Below, piece after piece: positions 33,489 to 42,800 of a stretch of 52,055 nt of DNA. A program made the position numbers and the translations under genes. Origin of the DNA: MVRV01 sp964646755. Its GTDB lineage: Bacteria > Desulfobacterota > Syntrophia > Syntrophales > Smithellaceae. The stretch is taken from assembly GCA_964646755.1 (NCBI GenBank), contig CAZYIE010000025.1:1-52055 (forward strand), read 5' to 3'. Below the pieces are notes generated by a model. It saw only the letters and a program-made list of their open reading frames with translations, was not told the origin of the DNA and did not search any database. Position 1 is the stretch's first letter. The number at the start of each line of letters is the position of its first letter.

Positions 33489-34133
33489 CTACTGCTTATT
33501 GTTCTTTACCGGCAATATTTCACCGTGGAAAATCAGAACTTTAACACCAATCAATCCGTAAGCAGTGTGGGCTTCAATAAATCCATAATCAATGTCGGCG
33601 CGCAACGTATGCAATGGAACCCTTCCTTCACGATACCATTCTGAACGGGCAATTTCCGACCCAGCCAATCTGCCGGAGCATGATATCTTTATTCCCTTAG
33701 CTCCGAACTTCAAAGCATAACCTACACATTTCTTCATTGCCCGACGGAAAGCAACTCTTCTTTCCAATTGCATCGCTACATTTTCGGCAACAAGCTGCGC
33801 ATCTATTTCCGGTTTACGCACCTCTAAAATATTTATAATTATTTCTGCCTGCGAAAATTTCTCAATCTCCGCTTTCAGCTTTTCAATTTCCGAGCCTTTT
33901 TTGCCAATAATCACACCTGGCCGCGCTGCATAAATATTCACTTTAGCTTTGTTGGCAGCGCGCTCAATCTCAATTTTCGAAATACCGGCATGATAGAGTT
34001 TTTTCTTGAGGTATTTTCTAATCTTCAAGTCTTCATGCAACATTTCACTATAGGTTCTGTCGGCAAACCAAACCGACTGCCACTTCTTAATGAAACCTAA
34101 TCGTAATCCTACCGGGTTAACCTTCTGACCCAA
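33489..34133 (-). CDS. rpsC: 30S ribosomal protein S3
   Basis: Lines the mRNA entry channel. The 214 residues start MGQKVNPVGLRLGFIKKWQS and contain the KH domain (ARPGVIIGKKGSEIEKLK) and the C-terminal GAKGIKISCSGRLAGSEIAR and GLIGVKVLIFHGEI. Length is near the family norm. It follows rplV by 12 bases. Confidence 0.98.
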   Translation of the reverse strand: MGQKVNPVGLRLGFIKKWQSVWFADRTYSEMLHEDLKIRKYLKKKLYHAGISKIEIERAANKAKVNIYAARPGVIIGKKGSEIEKLKAEIEKFSQAEIIINILEVRKPEIDAQLVAENVAMQLERRVAFRRAMKKCVGYALKFGAKGIKISCSGRLAGSEIARSEWYREGRVPLHTLRADIDYGFIEAHTAYGLIGVKVLIFHGEILPVKNNKQ

Positions 34134-34145
34134 TATCGTTCCTCC

Positions 34146-34499
34146 TTACTTTTCATCCAAGACGACTGTAATGTGTGAACTTCTTTTCTTGATCCCTGCC
34201 GCTCTTCCCTGCGCACGAGCTCTCCAGCGTTTCAGCGCCGGACCCTGATCGACGAATACTTCCTTAACATAAAGAATATTTTCATCGATATTCGGATTCT
34301 GTGCAGCATTAGCAGTAGCAGACTTGAGAACCTTAGAAACTATACCTGCCGCATATTTTCTGGTGTAAAGGAGAATATTCTGTGCTTCCTGCACTTTTTT
34401 CCCTCGAATTAAATCTACCACCAGCCGAACTTTCTGCGGTGACATCCTGATGTATTTTACAACTGCTTTCGCTTCCATTTTTGTTAACCTCAAACGCAT
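34146..34499 (-). CDS. rplV: 50S ribosomal protein L22
   Basis: Extends a beta-hairpin into the exit tunnel; mutations there affect macrolides. The 117 residues include AVVKYIRMSPQKVRLVVDLI, VSKVLKSATANAAQNPNID and the hairpin GPALKRWRARAQGRAAGIKK, which is intact. It lies between rpsS and rpsC. Confidence 0.97.
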   Translation of the reverse strand: MRLRLTKMEAKAVVKYIRMSPQKVRLVVDLIRGKKVQEAQNILLYTRKYAAGIVSKVLKSATANAAQNPNIDENILYVKEVFVDQGPALKRWRARAQGRAAGIKKRSSHITVVLDEK

Positions 34500-34515
34500 T
34501 CGCTAGAGCGTAAGT

Positions 34516-34797
34516 TTATTTACGGACTTTCGTTTTTCGATCACCCGAATGGGAATAAAAAGTCCTTGTCGGTGAAAACTCACCAAGCTTATGCCCCACC
34601 ATGTTCTCCGTCACATAAACCGGGATGAACTTTTTCCCGTTATGCACTGCAAATGTGTAGCCAATGAGTTCCGGTGTTATGGTTGAACGCCGCGACCAAG
34701 TTTTAATAACATTTTTGCTGCCTTCCGCCTCCATCTTACGGGCTTTGGCAAGCAATCTTTCCTCGATATACGGACCTTTTTTAATCGAACGTGCCAC
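34516..34797 (-). CDS. rpsS: 30S ribosomal protein S19
   Basis: Small-subunit head protein contacting the A-site tRNA and S13. The 93 residues have MARSIKKGPYIEERLLAK, TWSRRSTITPELIGYTFAVH, KFIPVYVTENMVGHKLGEF and SPTRTFYSHSGDRK. It is a full-length, ordinary S19. It starts 6 bases after rplB. Confidence 0.98.
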   Translation of the reverse strand: MARSIKKGPYIEERLLAKARKMEAEGSKNVIKTWSRRSTITPELIGYTFAVHNGKKFIPVYVTENMVGHKLGEFSPTRTFYSHSGDRKTKVRK

Positions 34798-34803
34798 GCT
34801 TTT

Positions 34804-35625
34804 TTAACCCCTTCTCTTCACAATATATTTATCAGTGTTCTTGTTTTTTCTGGTTTTGTGACCTTTTGTCGGTACACCCCACGGAGTACAGGGATGCCTG
34901 CCACCAGAAGACTTGCCTTCACCGCCGCCCATCGGATGATCAACCGGGTTCATTACTACGCCACGGTTATGGGGCTTTTTACCCATCCATCTTTTCCTGC
35001 CGGCTTTACCAATACTGATATTTTCATGATCGTTGTTGCCAACCTGACCAATTGTTGCCATGCATTCAATAAACACCTTACGCACTTCACCGGAAGGGAG
35101 CCTCACTTGAGCATAATCACCTTCCTTGGCCATCAACTGCCCGTAAGCTCCGGCGGAACGAATCAACTGACCACCCCGGCCTACTTTCAATTCAACATTA
35201 TGAATCAACGAGCCCAGAGGAATTGATTTCAAAGGCACAGCATTGCCCGGCTTGATGTCAGCTTTCTCACCACTAACTATTATGTCACCTACACTCAGCT
35301 GTGCGGGAGCAACTATATAACGCTTTTCGCCGTCACGATAATTTAAAAGAGCTATTCTGGCTGTTCTGTTGGGATCATATTCAATGGAAGCAACTTTTGC
35401 CGGAATGTCGGCCTTGTTGCGGCAAAAATCGATCATCCGATATTTTCTTTTGTGTCCACCACCAATAAACCTGGCAGTAATACGACCATAACTATTGCGC
35501 CCGCCTGTCCGCTTTATCGGCTTCAAAAGACTTTTTTCGGGCTCGGAGGAGGTTATTTCTTCAAAATCGGAAACACTTTGAAATCTTCTCCCCGGTGATG
35601 TTGGCTTATACTTAATAATTCCCAT
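34804..35625 (-). CDS. rplB: 50S ribosomal protein L2
   Basis: Needed for subunit joining and the peptidyl-transferase centre. The 273 residues include YKPTSPGRRFQSVSDFEEIT, RNSYGRITARFIGGGHKRKY, and the signature MNPVDHPMGGGEGKSSGGRH containing the conserved His of the active-centre loop. The C-terminus is rich in Lys (KGHKTRKNKNTDKYIVKRRG). It lies between rplW and rpsS. Confidence 0.98.
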   Translation of the reverse strand: MGIIKYKPTSPGRRFQSVSDFEEITSSEPEKSLLKPIKRTGGRNSYGRITARFIGGGHKRKYRMIDFCRNKADIPAKVASIEYDPNRTARIALLNYRDGEKRYIVAPAQLSVGDIIVSGEKADIKPGNAVPLKSIPLGSLIHNVELKVGRGGQLIRSAGAYGQLMAKEGDYAQVRLPSGEVRKVFIECMATIGQVGNNDHENISIGKAGRKRWMGKKPHNRGVVMNPVDHPMGGGEGKSSGGRHPCTPWGVPTKGHKTRKNKNTDKYIVKRRG

Positions 35626-35647
35626 GATTCCAATCCTTAACTAGTGC

Positions 35648-35935
35648 TTATAAGCTTTCACTAATCTCTATGCGGTTACCGGCAGTTAATGTCACAATTG
35701 CCTTTTTCCAAGAGCTCTTCTGTCCCATAACCTTGCCTGTTCTTTTCCTTTTACCTAAAACATGCATCACGTGGACATCAAGAACTTTAACTTTGAACAG
35801 CTTTTCCACAGCATGGCCAATTTCGACCTTGTTGGCTTTCCGGTCGACTTCAAAAATATACTTGTTCGATTCATCCCGGGCCACTGTGCTCTTTTCTGTA
35901 ACCAGCAATTTTCTTATAATCTGATATACTTCCAT
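35648..35935 (-). CDS. rplW: 50S ribosomal protein L23
   Basis: Exit-tunnel protein and docking point for trigger factor and SRP. The 95 residues carry IRKLLVTEKSTVARDESNKY, FEVDRKANKVEIGHAVEKLF and the basic loop GKRKRTGKVMGQKSSWKKA. The ATG shares a base with the rplD stop (TAATG), so translation is coupled. Confidence 0.96.
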   Translation of the reverse strand: MEVYQIIRKLLVTEKSTVARDESNKYIFEVDRKANKVEIGHAVEKLFKVKVLDVHVMHVLGKRKRTGKVMGQKSSWKKAIVTLTAGNRIEISESL

Positions 35936-36558
35936 TATGCCAGCAATGCTCCCTCAATCTTTTTTACGGAGGGTTCAAGAAGAACTAAATGCTCACAATT
36001 TAAAACATCATAAACATTAATACCCTCTGACCTGATCATTTTAATATTCCTTATGTTCCTTGAAGACTTTAACAAAACATCATTATTAGCATCTAAAACA
36101 AAAAGTACTTTTTTAAAGCCAAACAGATCGACTACGTTTTTAAATGCTTTGGTGCTGATTTTTTCCATAGGAAAATCTCTCAGGATCAGCATCTTATCTT
36201 CTTTGAGTTTCATGCTCAGTACGGATATTAATGCTTTTTTCCGCACCTTTTTCGGCACATTAAATGAGTAATCGCGCGGATGAGGACCAAACACAATTCC
36301 GCCACCCCGCCAAATAGGCGATCTGGTCGTTCCCACCCGGGCCCGGCCTGTACCCTTTTGCCGCCAGGGCTTTTTCCCGCCACCACGGACATCAGACCTC
36401 GTCTTCGTGGAAGATGTTCCCGAACGTCGGGCTGCCAGTTGCATCTTGACTACATCATAAACAACTGCCTCATTGAGCTCGGCACTAAAAACAGCGTCAT
36501 TTAACTCAACTTGCGCAACTTTCTTTTTTTCGATATCAAAAACATCTGCTACTGCCAT
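35935..36558 (-). CDS. rplD: 50S ribosomal protein L4
   Basis: A large-subunit protein whose loop reaches the exit tunnel; in gamma-proteobacteria it also represses the S10 operon. The 207 residues have RRSGTSSTKTRSDVRGGGKK, PWRQKGTGRARVGTTRSPIW and GGIVFGPHPRDYSFNVPKK, all in the conserved tunnel-loop half. The loop looks unaltered. It follows rplC by 21 bases. Confidence 0.97.
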   Translation of the reverse strand: MAVADVFDIEKKKVAQVELNDAVFSAELNEAVVYDVVKMQLAARRSGTSSTKTRSDVRGGGKKPWRQKGTGRARVGTTRSPIWRGGGIVFGPHPRDYSFNVPKKVRKKALISVLSMKLKEDKMLILRDFPMEKISTKAFKNVVDLFGFKKVLFVLDANNDVLLKSSRNIRNIKMIRSEGINVYDVLNCEHLVLLEPSVKKIEGALLA

Positions 36559-36579
36559 GTTTATAACTCCAGATGGAAC

Positions 36580-37212
36580 TTATACACTTATTTTTTTAGC
36601 TTGCTTAATCAGGACAAAACCGTTTTTGCTGCCGGGAATTGATCCTTTCAACAAAATCAAATTTCTATCCGTGCGAACCTGCCATATTTGCAGATTCTGG
36701 ATTGTTTTGCGGACACAGCCCATGTGACCACCCATTTTCGTACCTTTAAAAACACGCGCCGGATCAGCACTGGCGCCAATAGAACCGGGTGCCCGATGAA
36801 ACATGGAACCGTGTGTGGCCCGGCCACCCCGGAAACCATGCCTCTTGACAACTCCTTGAAAACCCTTGCCTTTGGATGTTCCAACAATGTCAACCAAATC
36901 TCCCGCCTTAAAAATATCAGCGGTAATTTCCTGACCAATTTCATGAGCTTCACCATCAGCCTCAAATTCCTTAAGCTTCCGGAAAAAACCTTTGTTGGCC
37001 TTATTGAAATGCCCCTGCAATGGTTTTGTTATGTTCTTTTGCTTTTTTCGCCCGTAAGCAAGCTGGATAGCATCGTACCCTTCTTTGGCTTTGGTCTTTA
37101 CCTGAACGACAATGGAAGGCTCAACCTCGATGGCAGTAACGCCAACTGCAGCGCCATCTTCATCAAACACTTGAGTCATTCCTATTTTTTTTCCAATGAT
37201 TCCCTTGTTCAT
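36580..37212 (-). CDS. rplC: 50S ribosomal protein L3
   Basis: One of the first proteins to bind 23S rRNA. ATG 37212 (MNKGIIGKKIGMTQVFDEDG) has GGAAG upstream and is the family start; an in-frame extension upstream has no match. The 210 residues include GTSKGKGFQGVVKRHGFRGG, THGSMFHRAPGSIGASADPA and KGTKMGGHMG, typical of L3 near the peptidyl-transferase centre. It lies 93 bases after rpsJ. Confidence 0.97.
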   Translation of the reverse strand: MNKGIIGKKIGMTQVFDEDGAAVGVTAIEVEPSIVVQVKTKAKEGYDAIQLAYGRKKQKNITKPLQGHFNKANKGFFRKLKEFEADGEAHEIGQEITADIFKAGDLVDIVGTSKGKGFQGVVKRHGFRGGRATHGSMFHRAPGSIGASADPARVFKGTKMGGHMGCVRKTIQNLQIWQVRTDRNLILLKGSIPGSKNGFVLIKQAKKISV

Positions 37213-37305
37213 TATCTTCCAACTTTTATTAAAATATAAAGCCAATAACCTACATTTTGAAGAATGGCAATAATTCTGACCATCTCCCAACACTCGAATT
37301 TGAAC

Positions 37306-37614
37306 TTACGCTTTTATCTCAACATCCACTCCGGCAGATAAATCTAATTTCATCAAGGCATCCACCGTAGCTTGCGTAGGCTCGACAATATCAATCAGTC
37401 TTTTATGTGTTCTGATTTCAAACTGTTCACGGGATTTTTTATCTACGTGAGGTGAACGATTTACGCAATACTTGTTGATCTCGGTAGGAAGAGGAATGGG
37501 ACCGGCAACACGCGCACCGGTCCTTTTTGCCGTTTCAACTATTTCTTCAACAGAACGATCCAGTAATTTATAGTCGTAAGCTCTGAGACGAATTCTAATC
37601 TTTTGGTCTTTCAT
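37306..37614 (-). CDS. rpsJ: 30S ribosomal protein S10 (NusE)
   Basis: Ribosomal head protein that also joins NusB in antitermination complexes. The 102 residues begin MKDQKIRIRLRAYDYKLLDR and include KRTGARVAGPIPLPTEINKY, VNRSPHVDKKSREQFEIRTH and KRLIDIVEPTQATVDALMKL. It follows tuf by 25 bases, joining the str and S10 operons. Confidence 0.98.
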   Translation of the reverse strand: MKDQKIRIRLRAYDYKLLDRSVEEIVETAKRTGARVAGPIPLPTEINKYCVNRSPHVDKKSREQFEIRTHKRLIDIVEPTQATVDALMKLDLSAGVDVEIKA

Positions 37615-37639
37615 TGATCGGATAACCTTTTTCCCGTTT

Positions 37640-38833
37640 CTATTCTAAAATCTTGCTTACGACACCAGCGCCTACTGTTCTGCCACCCTCGCGAATAGCG
37701 AATCTTAATTGTTCTTCCATGGCGATAGGGGTAATCAGCTCTATCCGCATGTTGACGTTGTCACCGGGCATAACCATTTCCACGCCTTCCGGTAACGTAG
37801 CCACACCGGTCACATCGGTCGTCCGGAAATAAAACTGAGGACGGTAACCGGAGAAAAATGGTGTATGGCGTCCACCTTCTTCCTTGGTGAGAATATAAAC
37901 AGCTGCTTCAAATTTTGTGTGCGGAGTAATGGAACCCGGCTTGGCAATAACCTGGCCTCTTTCCACTTCTTCACGCTTAATACCTCTTAAAAGCAAACCA
38001 ACATCATCCCCGGCACGGGCTTCATCAAGAGTCTTGCGGAACATTTCCACGCCGGTAACAACTGTTTTGAATGTGGGACGAATACCGATAATTTCCACTT
38101 CCTCGCCTACCTTCGCAACACCCCTGTCCACACGCCCTGTCACAACCGTACCGCGCCCGGAAATGGTAAAAACGTCACCCACAGGCATCAAGAATGGTTT
38201 TTCGATATCACGTTTTGGCTCGGGAATATAGCTGTCAACCGCATCCATGAGTTCCCAAATGGACTTGGCATCGGCAGAATTAGGATCATCAGCTTCCAAT
38301 GCCTTTAAGGCGGAACCTCGAATAATGGGAATATCATCACCGGGAAATTCATATTGACTTAAAAGCTCTCTTAATTCGAGTTCAACCAGATCAAGAAGTT
38401 CCGGATCGTCGACAAGGTCAACTTTATTAAGATAAACGACAACGTATGGTACCTGAACCTGACGGGCAAGGAGGATATGCTCGCGAGTTTGCGGCATGGG
38501 ACCATCTGAGGCAGCAACGACAAGAATCGTTCCATCCATATGGGCAGCGCCGGAAATCATGTTTTTGATATAATCGGCGTGCCCCGGACAATCGACGTGA
38601 GCATAATGCCTTTTATCCGTTTGATATTCCACGTGACAGATGTTAATGGTAACGCCTCTTTCTTTTTCTTCTGGAGCATTATCGATGGAATCAAAAGGCC
38701 GAAATTCCGCAAACCCTTTCGTGGCCAGATGTTTGGTAATCGCAGCGGTTAATGTAGTCTTACCATGATCTACGTGACCGATTGTTCCGATATTTAAATG
38801 CGGTTTCGTTCTTTCAAATTTTTTCTTTGCCAT
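37640..38833 (-). CDS. tuf: Translation elongation factor EF-Tu
   Basis: GTPase that brings aminoacyl-tRNA to the ribosome. The 397 residues contain all G motifs: GHVDHGKTTL (P-loop, residues about 19-26), the RGVTINI switch I, DCPGHADYIKNMI switch II with the catalytic His, NKVDL and GSALKALE, followed by domains 2 and 3. It lies directly after rpsG, where fusA would usually come first. It is the only tuf in the window. Confidence 0.99.
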   Translation of the reverse strand: MAKKKFERTKPHLNIGTIGHVDHGKTTLTAAITKHLATKGFAEFRPFDSIDNAPEEKERGVTINICHVEYQTDKRHYAHVDCPGHADYIKNMISGAAHMDGTILVVAASDGPMPQTREHILLARQVQVPYVVVYLNKVDLVDDPELLDLVELELRELLSQYEFPGDDIPIIRGSALKALEADDPNSADAKSIWELMDAVDSYIPEPKRDIEKPFLMPVGDVFTISGRGTVVTGRVDRGVAKVGEEVEIIGIRPTFKTVVTGVEMFRKTLDEARAGDDVGLLLRGIKREEVERGQVIAKPGSITPHTKFEAAVYILTKEEGGRHTPFFSGYRPQFYFRTTDVTGVATLPEGVEMVMPGDNVNMRIELITPIAMEEQLRFAIREGGRTVGAGVVSKILE

Positions 38834-38898
38834 GTCAATCTACCTCCTTAACTTTGAATGGTTAGTTCTATTTGTCGTTTAAGTAATATACCCTTTAA

Positions 38899-39369
38899 TT
38901 AAAATTTGTAATGTGCGAAAGCTTTATTTGCTTCAGCCATTTTATGCACACTTTCTCTCTTTTTAATCGCTCCACCGCGGTTATTGGCGGCATCAATCAA
39001 TTCACCGGCCAGCTTTTCCCGCATCGTTTTTTCCGTACGATCCTGAGCATTTTTAATCAACCAGCGAATTGCCAGAGCTGTACGTCTGGCCGGCACCACT
39101 TCTGTCGGCACTTGATAAGTAGAACCGCCAACGCGTCTTGATTTAACTTCGATAACCGGCTTAACGTTACTTAATGCTTTCTCAAAAAGCTCAACCGGCT
39201 GCTCTTTTACTTTCTTTTCAATAATGTCAAAAGCACCATAAAGAATACTTTCCGCAGTGCTCTTTTTACCCCGTTTTAACAACGAATTGACAAATTTCGC
39301 CACCAGCTTATTATTGAACTTCGGATCGGGCAAAACATCCCTTTTTACTATTTCCCGTCTTCTTGGCAT
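38899..39369 (-). CDS. rpsG: 30S ribosomal protein S7
   Basis: Primary 16S head-domain binder and classical translational repressor of the str operon. The 156 residues begin MPRRREIVKRDVLPDPKFNN and include KFVNSLLKRGKKSTAESILY, KPVIEVKSRRVGGSTYQVPT and KKRESVHKMAEANKAFAHYK. The next gene is tuf, 65 bases on; fusA is not there. Confidence 0.98.
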   Translation of the reverse strand: MPRRREIVKRDVLPDPKFNNKLVAKFVNSLLKRGKKSTAESILYGAFDIIEKKVKEQPVELFEKALSNVKPVIEVKSRRVGGSTYQVPTEVVPARRTALAIRWLIKNAQDRTEKTMREKLAGELIDAANNRGGAIKKRESVHKMAEANKAFAHYKF

Positions 39370-39383
39370 TTAACTATCTCCGT

Positions 39384-39755
39384 CTAACTTGGCTTTTTCG
39401 CACCGTACTTTGACCTGCTCTGCTTGCGATCGGCAACACCAACAGCATCAAGTGTACCTCGAACAATATGATACCTTACACCCGGCAAATCCTTTACTCT
39501 GCCTCCGCGCACCAGAACAACTGAATGTTCCTGCAAGTTATGCCCGATACCCGGTATATAAGAGGTAACTTCATAACCACTGGTGAGACGAACCCTAGCA
39601 ACTTTCCGCAAAGCCGAATTGGGCTTCTTGGGGGTCGTCGTATAAACCCGGACACAAACGCCGCGACGTTGAGGCGAAGCTCCCAGTGCCGGTGTGTTTG
39701 TTTTCTTCTGTATCTTGTTTCTGCCTTTGCGAACCAATTGACTTATCGTCGGCAT
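39384..39755 (-). CDS. rpsL: 30S ribosomal protein S12
   Basis: Decoding-centre protein. The 123 residues contain TTTPKKPNSALRKVARVRLT, with the Lys residues that are changed in streptomycin resistance still wild type, and LVRGGRVKDLPGVRYHIVRG, with the Asp that RimO methylthiolates. It is preceded by a 108-base gap holding a candidate promoter, and followed by rpsG after 14 bases. Confidence 0.98.
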   Translation of the reverse strand: MPTISQLVRKGRNKIQKKTNTPALGASPQRRGVCVRVYTTTPKKPNSALRKVARVRLTSGYEVTSYIPGIGHNLQEHSVVLVRGGRVKDLPGVRYHIVRGTLDAVGVADRKQSRSKYGAKKPS

Positions 39756-39810
39756 TTTTCCTCCCGATCTAACTTTTCCTGCTAATTTCTCAGCAGCAGC
39801 AAAGCGTTGC

Positions 39811-39839
39811 TAACTATCAATTCAGCACTCATATGTCAA
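39811..39839 (-). promoter_or_regulatory. Candidate promoter of the str (rpsL) operon
   Basis: On the minus strand a perfect TTGACA (39839-39834) is followed, after 15 bases, by GATAGT (39818-39813) or, after 17, by TAGTTA. It lies 55-85 bases before the rpsL ATG and past the rpoC stop. A separate start for rpsL is plausible; only the -35 element is strong. Confidence 0.4.
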
Positions 39840-39863
39840 GCTTTTTCTCAGCTTTCTTTAACT

Positions 39864-42800
39864 TTATTCAACATTGATTACCGTATTATGCTCATCGACC
39901 GCAATACCCAGTTTCCGATACATGACCAGACCGGTGCCGGCAGGTATCAGACGACCCATAATAACGTTTTCTTTCAAGCCCCTAAGGTAATCAGTCTTGC
40001 CCGCAAGAGATGCTTCGGTAAGAACTCTTGTCGTTTCCTGAAACGATGCGGCGGAGATGAAGCTCTGCGTGCTGAGCGATGCCTTGGTAATACCAAGAAG
40101 CAATGGATCACCAATTGCCGGTCGGCCACCCTGAGCGACAACCTTATCATTTTCTTCCTGAAAGCGGTAACGCTCAACCTGTTCATCAGCTATAAATATA
40201 GTATCACCGGGATCGGTCACCCGAACCCTACGCAACATCTGGCGAACAATAACTTCCATATGCTTATCGTTGATCTTAACACCCTGCAAACGATAAACTT
40301 CCTGCACTTCATCAACTAGGTATCTGGCCAGTTCTTTTTCGCCCTTAATGGCCAATAAGTCATGGGGATTGTTCATACCATCCATTAATGCATCACCTGG
40401 AGTAACGCGATCGCCTTCCTGGACACTTATATGTTTACCTTTGGGAATCAGATATTCCTTTTCTTCGCCTATTTCCGGTGTTACGACTATCTTACGTTTA
40501 CCTTTGGCATCTTTACCATAAGAGACCACACCATCAATTTCACTGATAACGGCAAAATCTTTGGGCTTACGAGCCTCAAACAACTCGGCAATACGGGGCA
40601 AACCACCTGTGATATCCTTTGTTTTAGTAGTTTCACGCGGAATCTTCGCAATGATATCACCAGCCCGGACTTCATCTCCTTCAGAAACCACAATATTGAT
40701 TCCAACCGATAAAAGATAGCGGGCTACAGTATTTGTACCTGCTAATTTGACTGTCTTCCCCTTACTGTCCTTAAGCGAAACACGTGGTCTTAAGTCTCCA
40801 CCCTTGAATTCAACAATAACTTTACGTGACAGACCAGTAACTTCATCCACCTGTTCCTGCATGGTTTTTCCTTCGATGATGTCACCGAATTTGATTGTTC
40901 CGTCAACTTCCGCCAGGATTGGTATGGAGAAAGGATCCCACTCAGCCATTAATTGCCCGCGCTTTACGGTGCTGTTATCACTTACTTTTAAATGAGCACC
41001 GTAAGGAACCGTATATTTACCCCGGCTGCGTTGTTGTTCATCCAAAACGTGTACTTCGCCATGACGGTTCATAACCACAAAGTCATTTTCTCGAGTTTTG
41101 ACTGTATTTAAATTCAGAAATTTGACCAGACCATCATGGCGCGCTTCTAAAGTAGAATGCTCGTCAAATTTGGCCGTACCACCGATATGGAATGTTCTCA
41201 TGGTCAACTGCGTACCTGGCTCGCCAATAGACTGAGCGGCAACAATACCTACAGCCTCTCCAATATTAACCAAATGGCCATGAGCAAGATCGCGGCCGTA
41301 ACACATGGCGCAAACGCCATGCTTGGCCCGGCAGCTCAAAACAGATCGAATATTAACCTGTTCAATACCGGAATGATCAATTTTTTCAGCTAAAGCCTCA
41401 TCGATGGGTTCATTAGCATGAACAATGACTTCACCGGTAAACGGATCTTTTATTTCCTGCAGGGCAACTCTACCTAAAACGCGTTCACCGGCAGTTTCAA
41501 TGATTTCGCCACCTTCCATCAATGCGGAAACATAAATTCCATCAACTGTTTCACAATCCCGTTCCGTTATTATGCAGTCCTGCGCCACATCAACCAATCT
41601 TCGAGTCAGATAGCCGGAGTTAGCTGTTTTTAAGGCGGTATCGGCAAGACCTTTACGGGCGCCGTGAGTAGAGATAAAGTACTGCAGAACGGTTAACCCT
41701 TCGCGGAAGTTTGCCGTAATCGGTGTTTCAATAATAGCTCCCGACGGTTTTGCCATCAATCCGCGCATACCAGCCAATTGCCTTAATTGCACCCCTGAAC
41801 CTCGGGCCCCGGAATCGGCCATCATGTAAATCGGGTTGAAGCTTTCAGCCCGCCGTTTCTTGCCGTCAGCGCCGATTACTTCTTCCGTACTGATACCGTT
41901 CACCATTTCGGTGGCTATTTTTTCTGTAGACTGTGCCCAAATATCAATAACTTTATTGTAACGCTCACCGTCAGTAATTAACCCATCCATGTACTGTTTT
42001 TGAATCTTCAATACATCTTTTTCAGCCTGTAAAACAATGTGCTTTTTATTTTCCGGAATAATCATATTACCAACGGCAAAAGAAATTCCGGAAACAGTCG
42101 CATATTTGAATCCTAAATCTTTGAGCCTGTCTGCAAGAAGCACCGTGGTTTTATCACCACATAAGCGGTAACAATAGTCAATTAAATTAGCCAGCTCCTT
42201 CTTATTCATCAGCTTATTAACGGTATCAAAGGAAATTTCTGGGGGAACTATTTCCGCTAGAATAATTCGTCCCACGGTTGTGTCTTTTAATACAGAATTG
42301 ATCCGCACTTTAATTTTGGCATGCAAATCGATTACGCCGGCATCAAGAGCGCAACGTACTTCGTCCGGATCGGCAAAAATCATTCCTTCGCCTTTGACAT
42401 CGTTTTTTGCACGAGTCAAGTAATAGATACCCAAAACGATGTCCTGACTGGGAATAATAATCGGTTTCCCGTTGGCAGGGGACAGAATATTGTTGGTTGA
42501 CATCATGAGCACTCGGCACTCTGTTTGCGCTTCGATGGATAAAGGAACATGGACAGCCATTTGGTCACCGTCGAAGTCGGCATTGAAAGCCGTACAAACT
42601 AGGGGATGCAAACGGATGGCCTTGCCTTCAATCAATACCGGTTCAAACGCCTGCATACCGAGGCGGTGCAGTGTTGGCGCACGATTGAGCATAACAGGAT
42701 ATTCACGCACAACTTCGTCGAGCGCATCCCATACTTCCGGAGTTTCTCGCTCCACCATTTTCTTGGCGCTTTTAACTGTAGTAACATAACCTTTTTCCAA

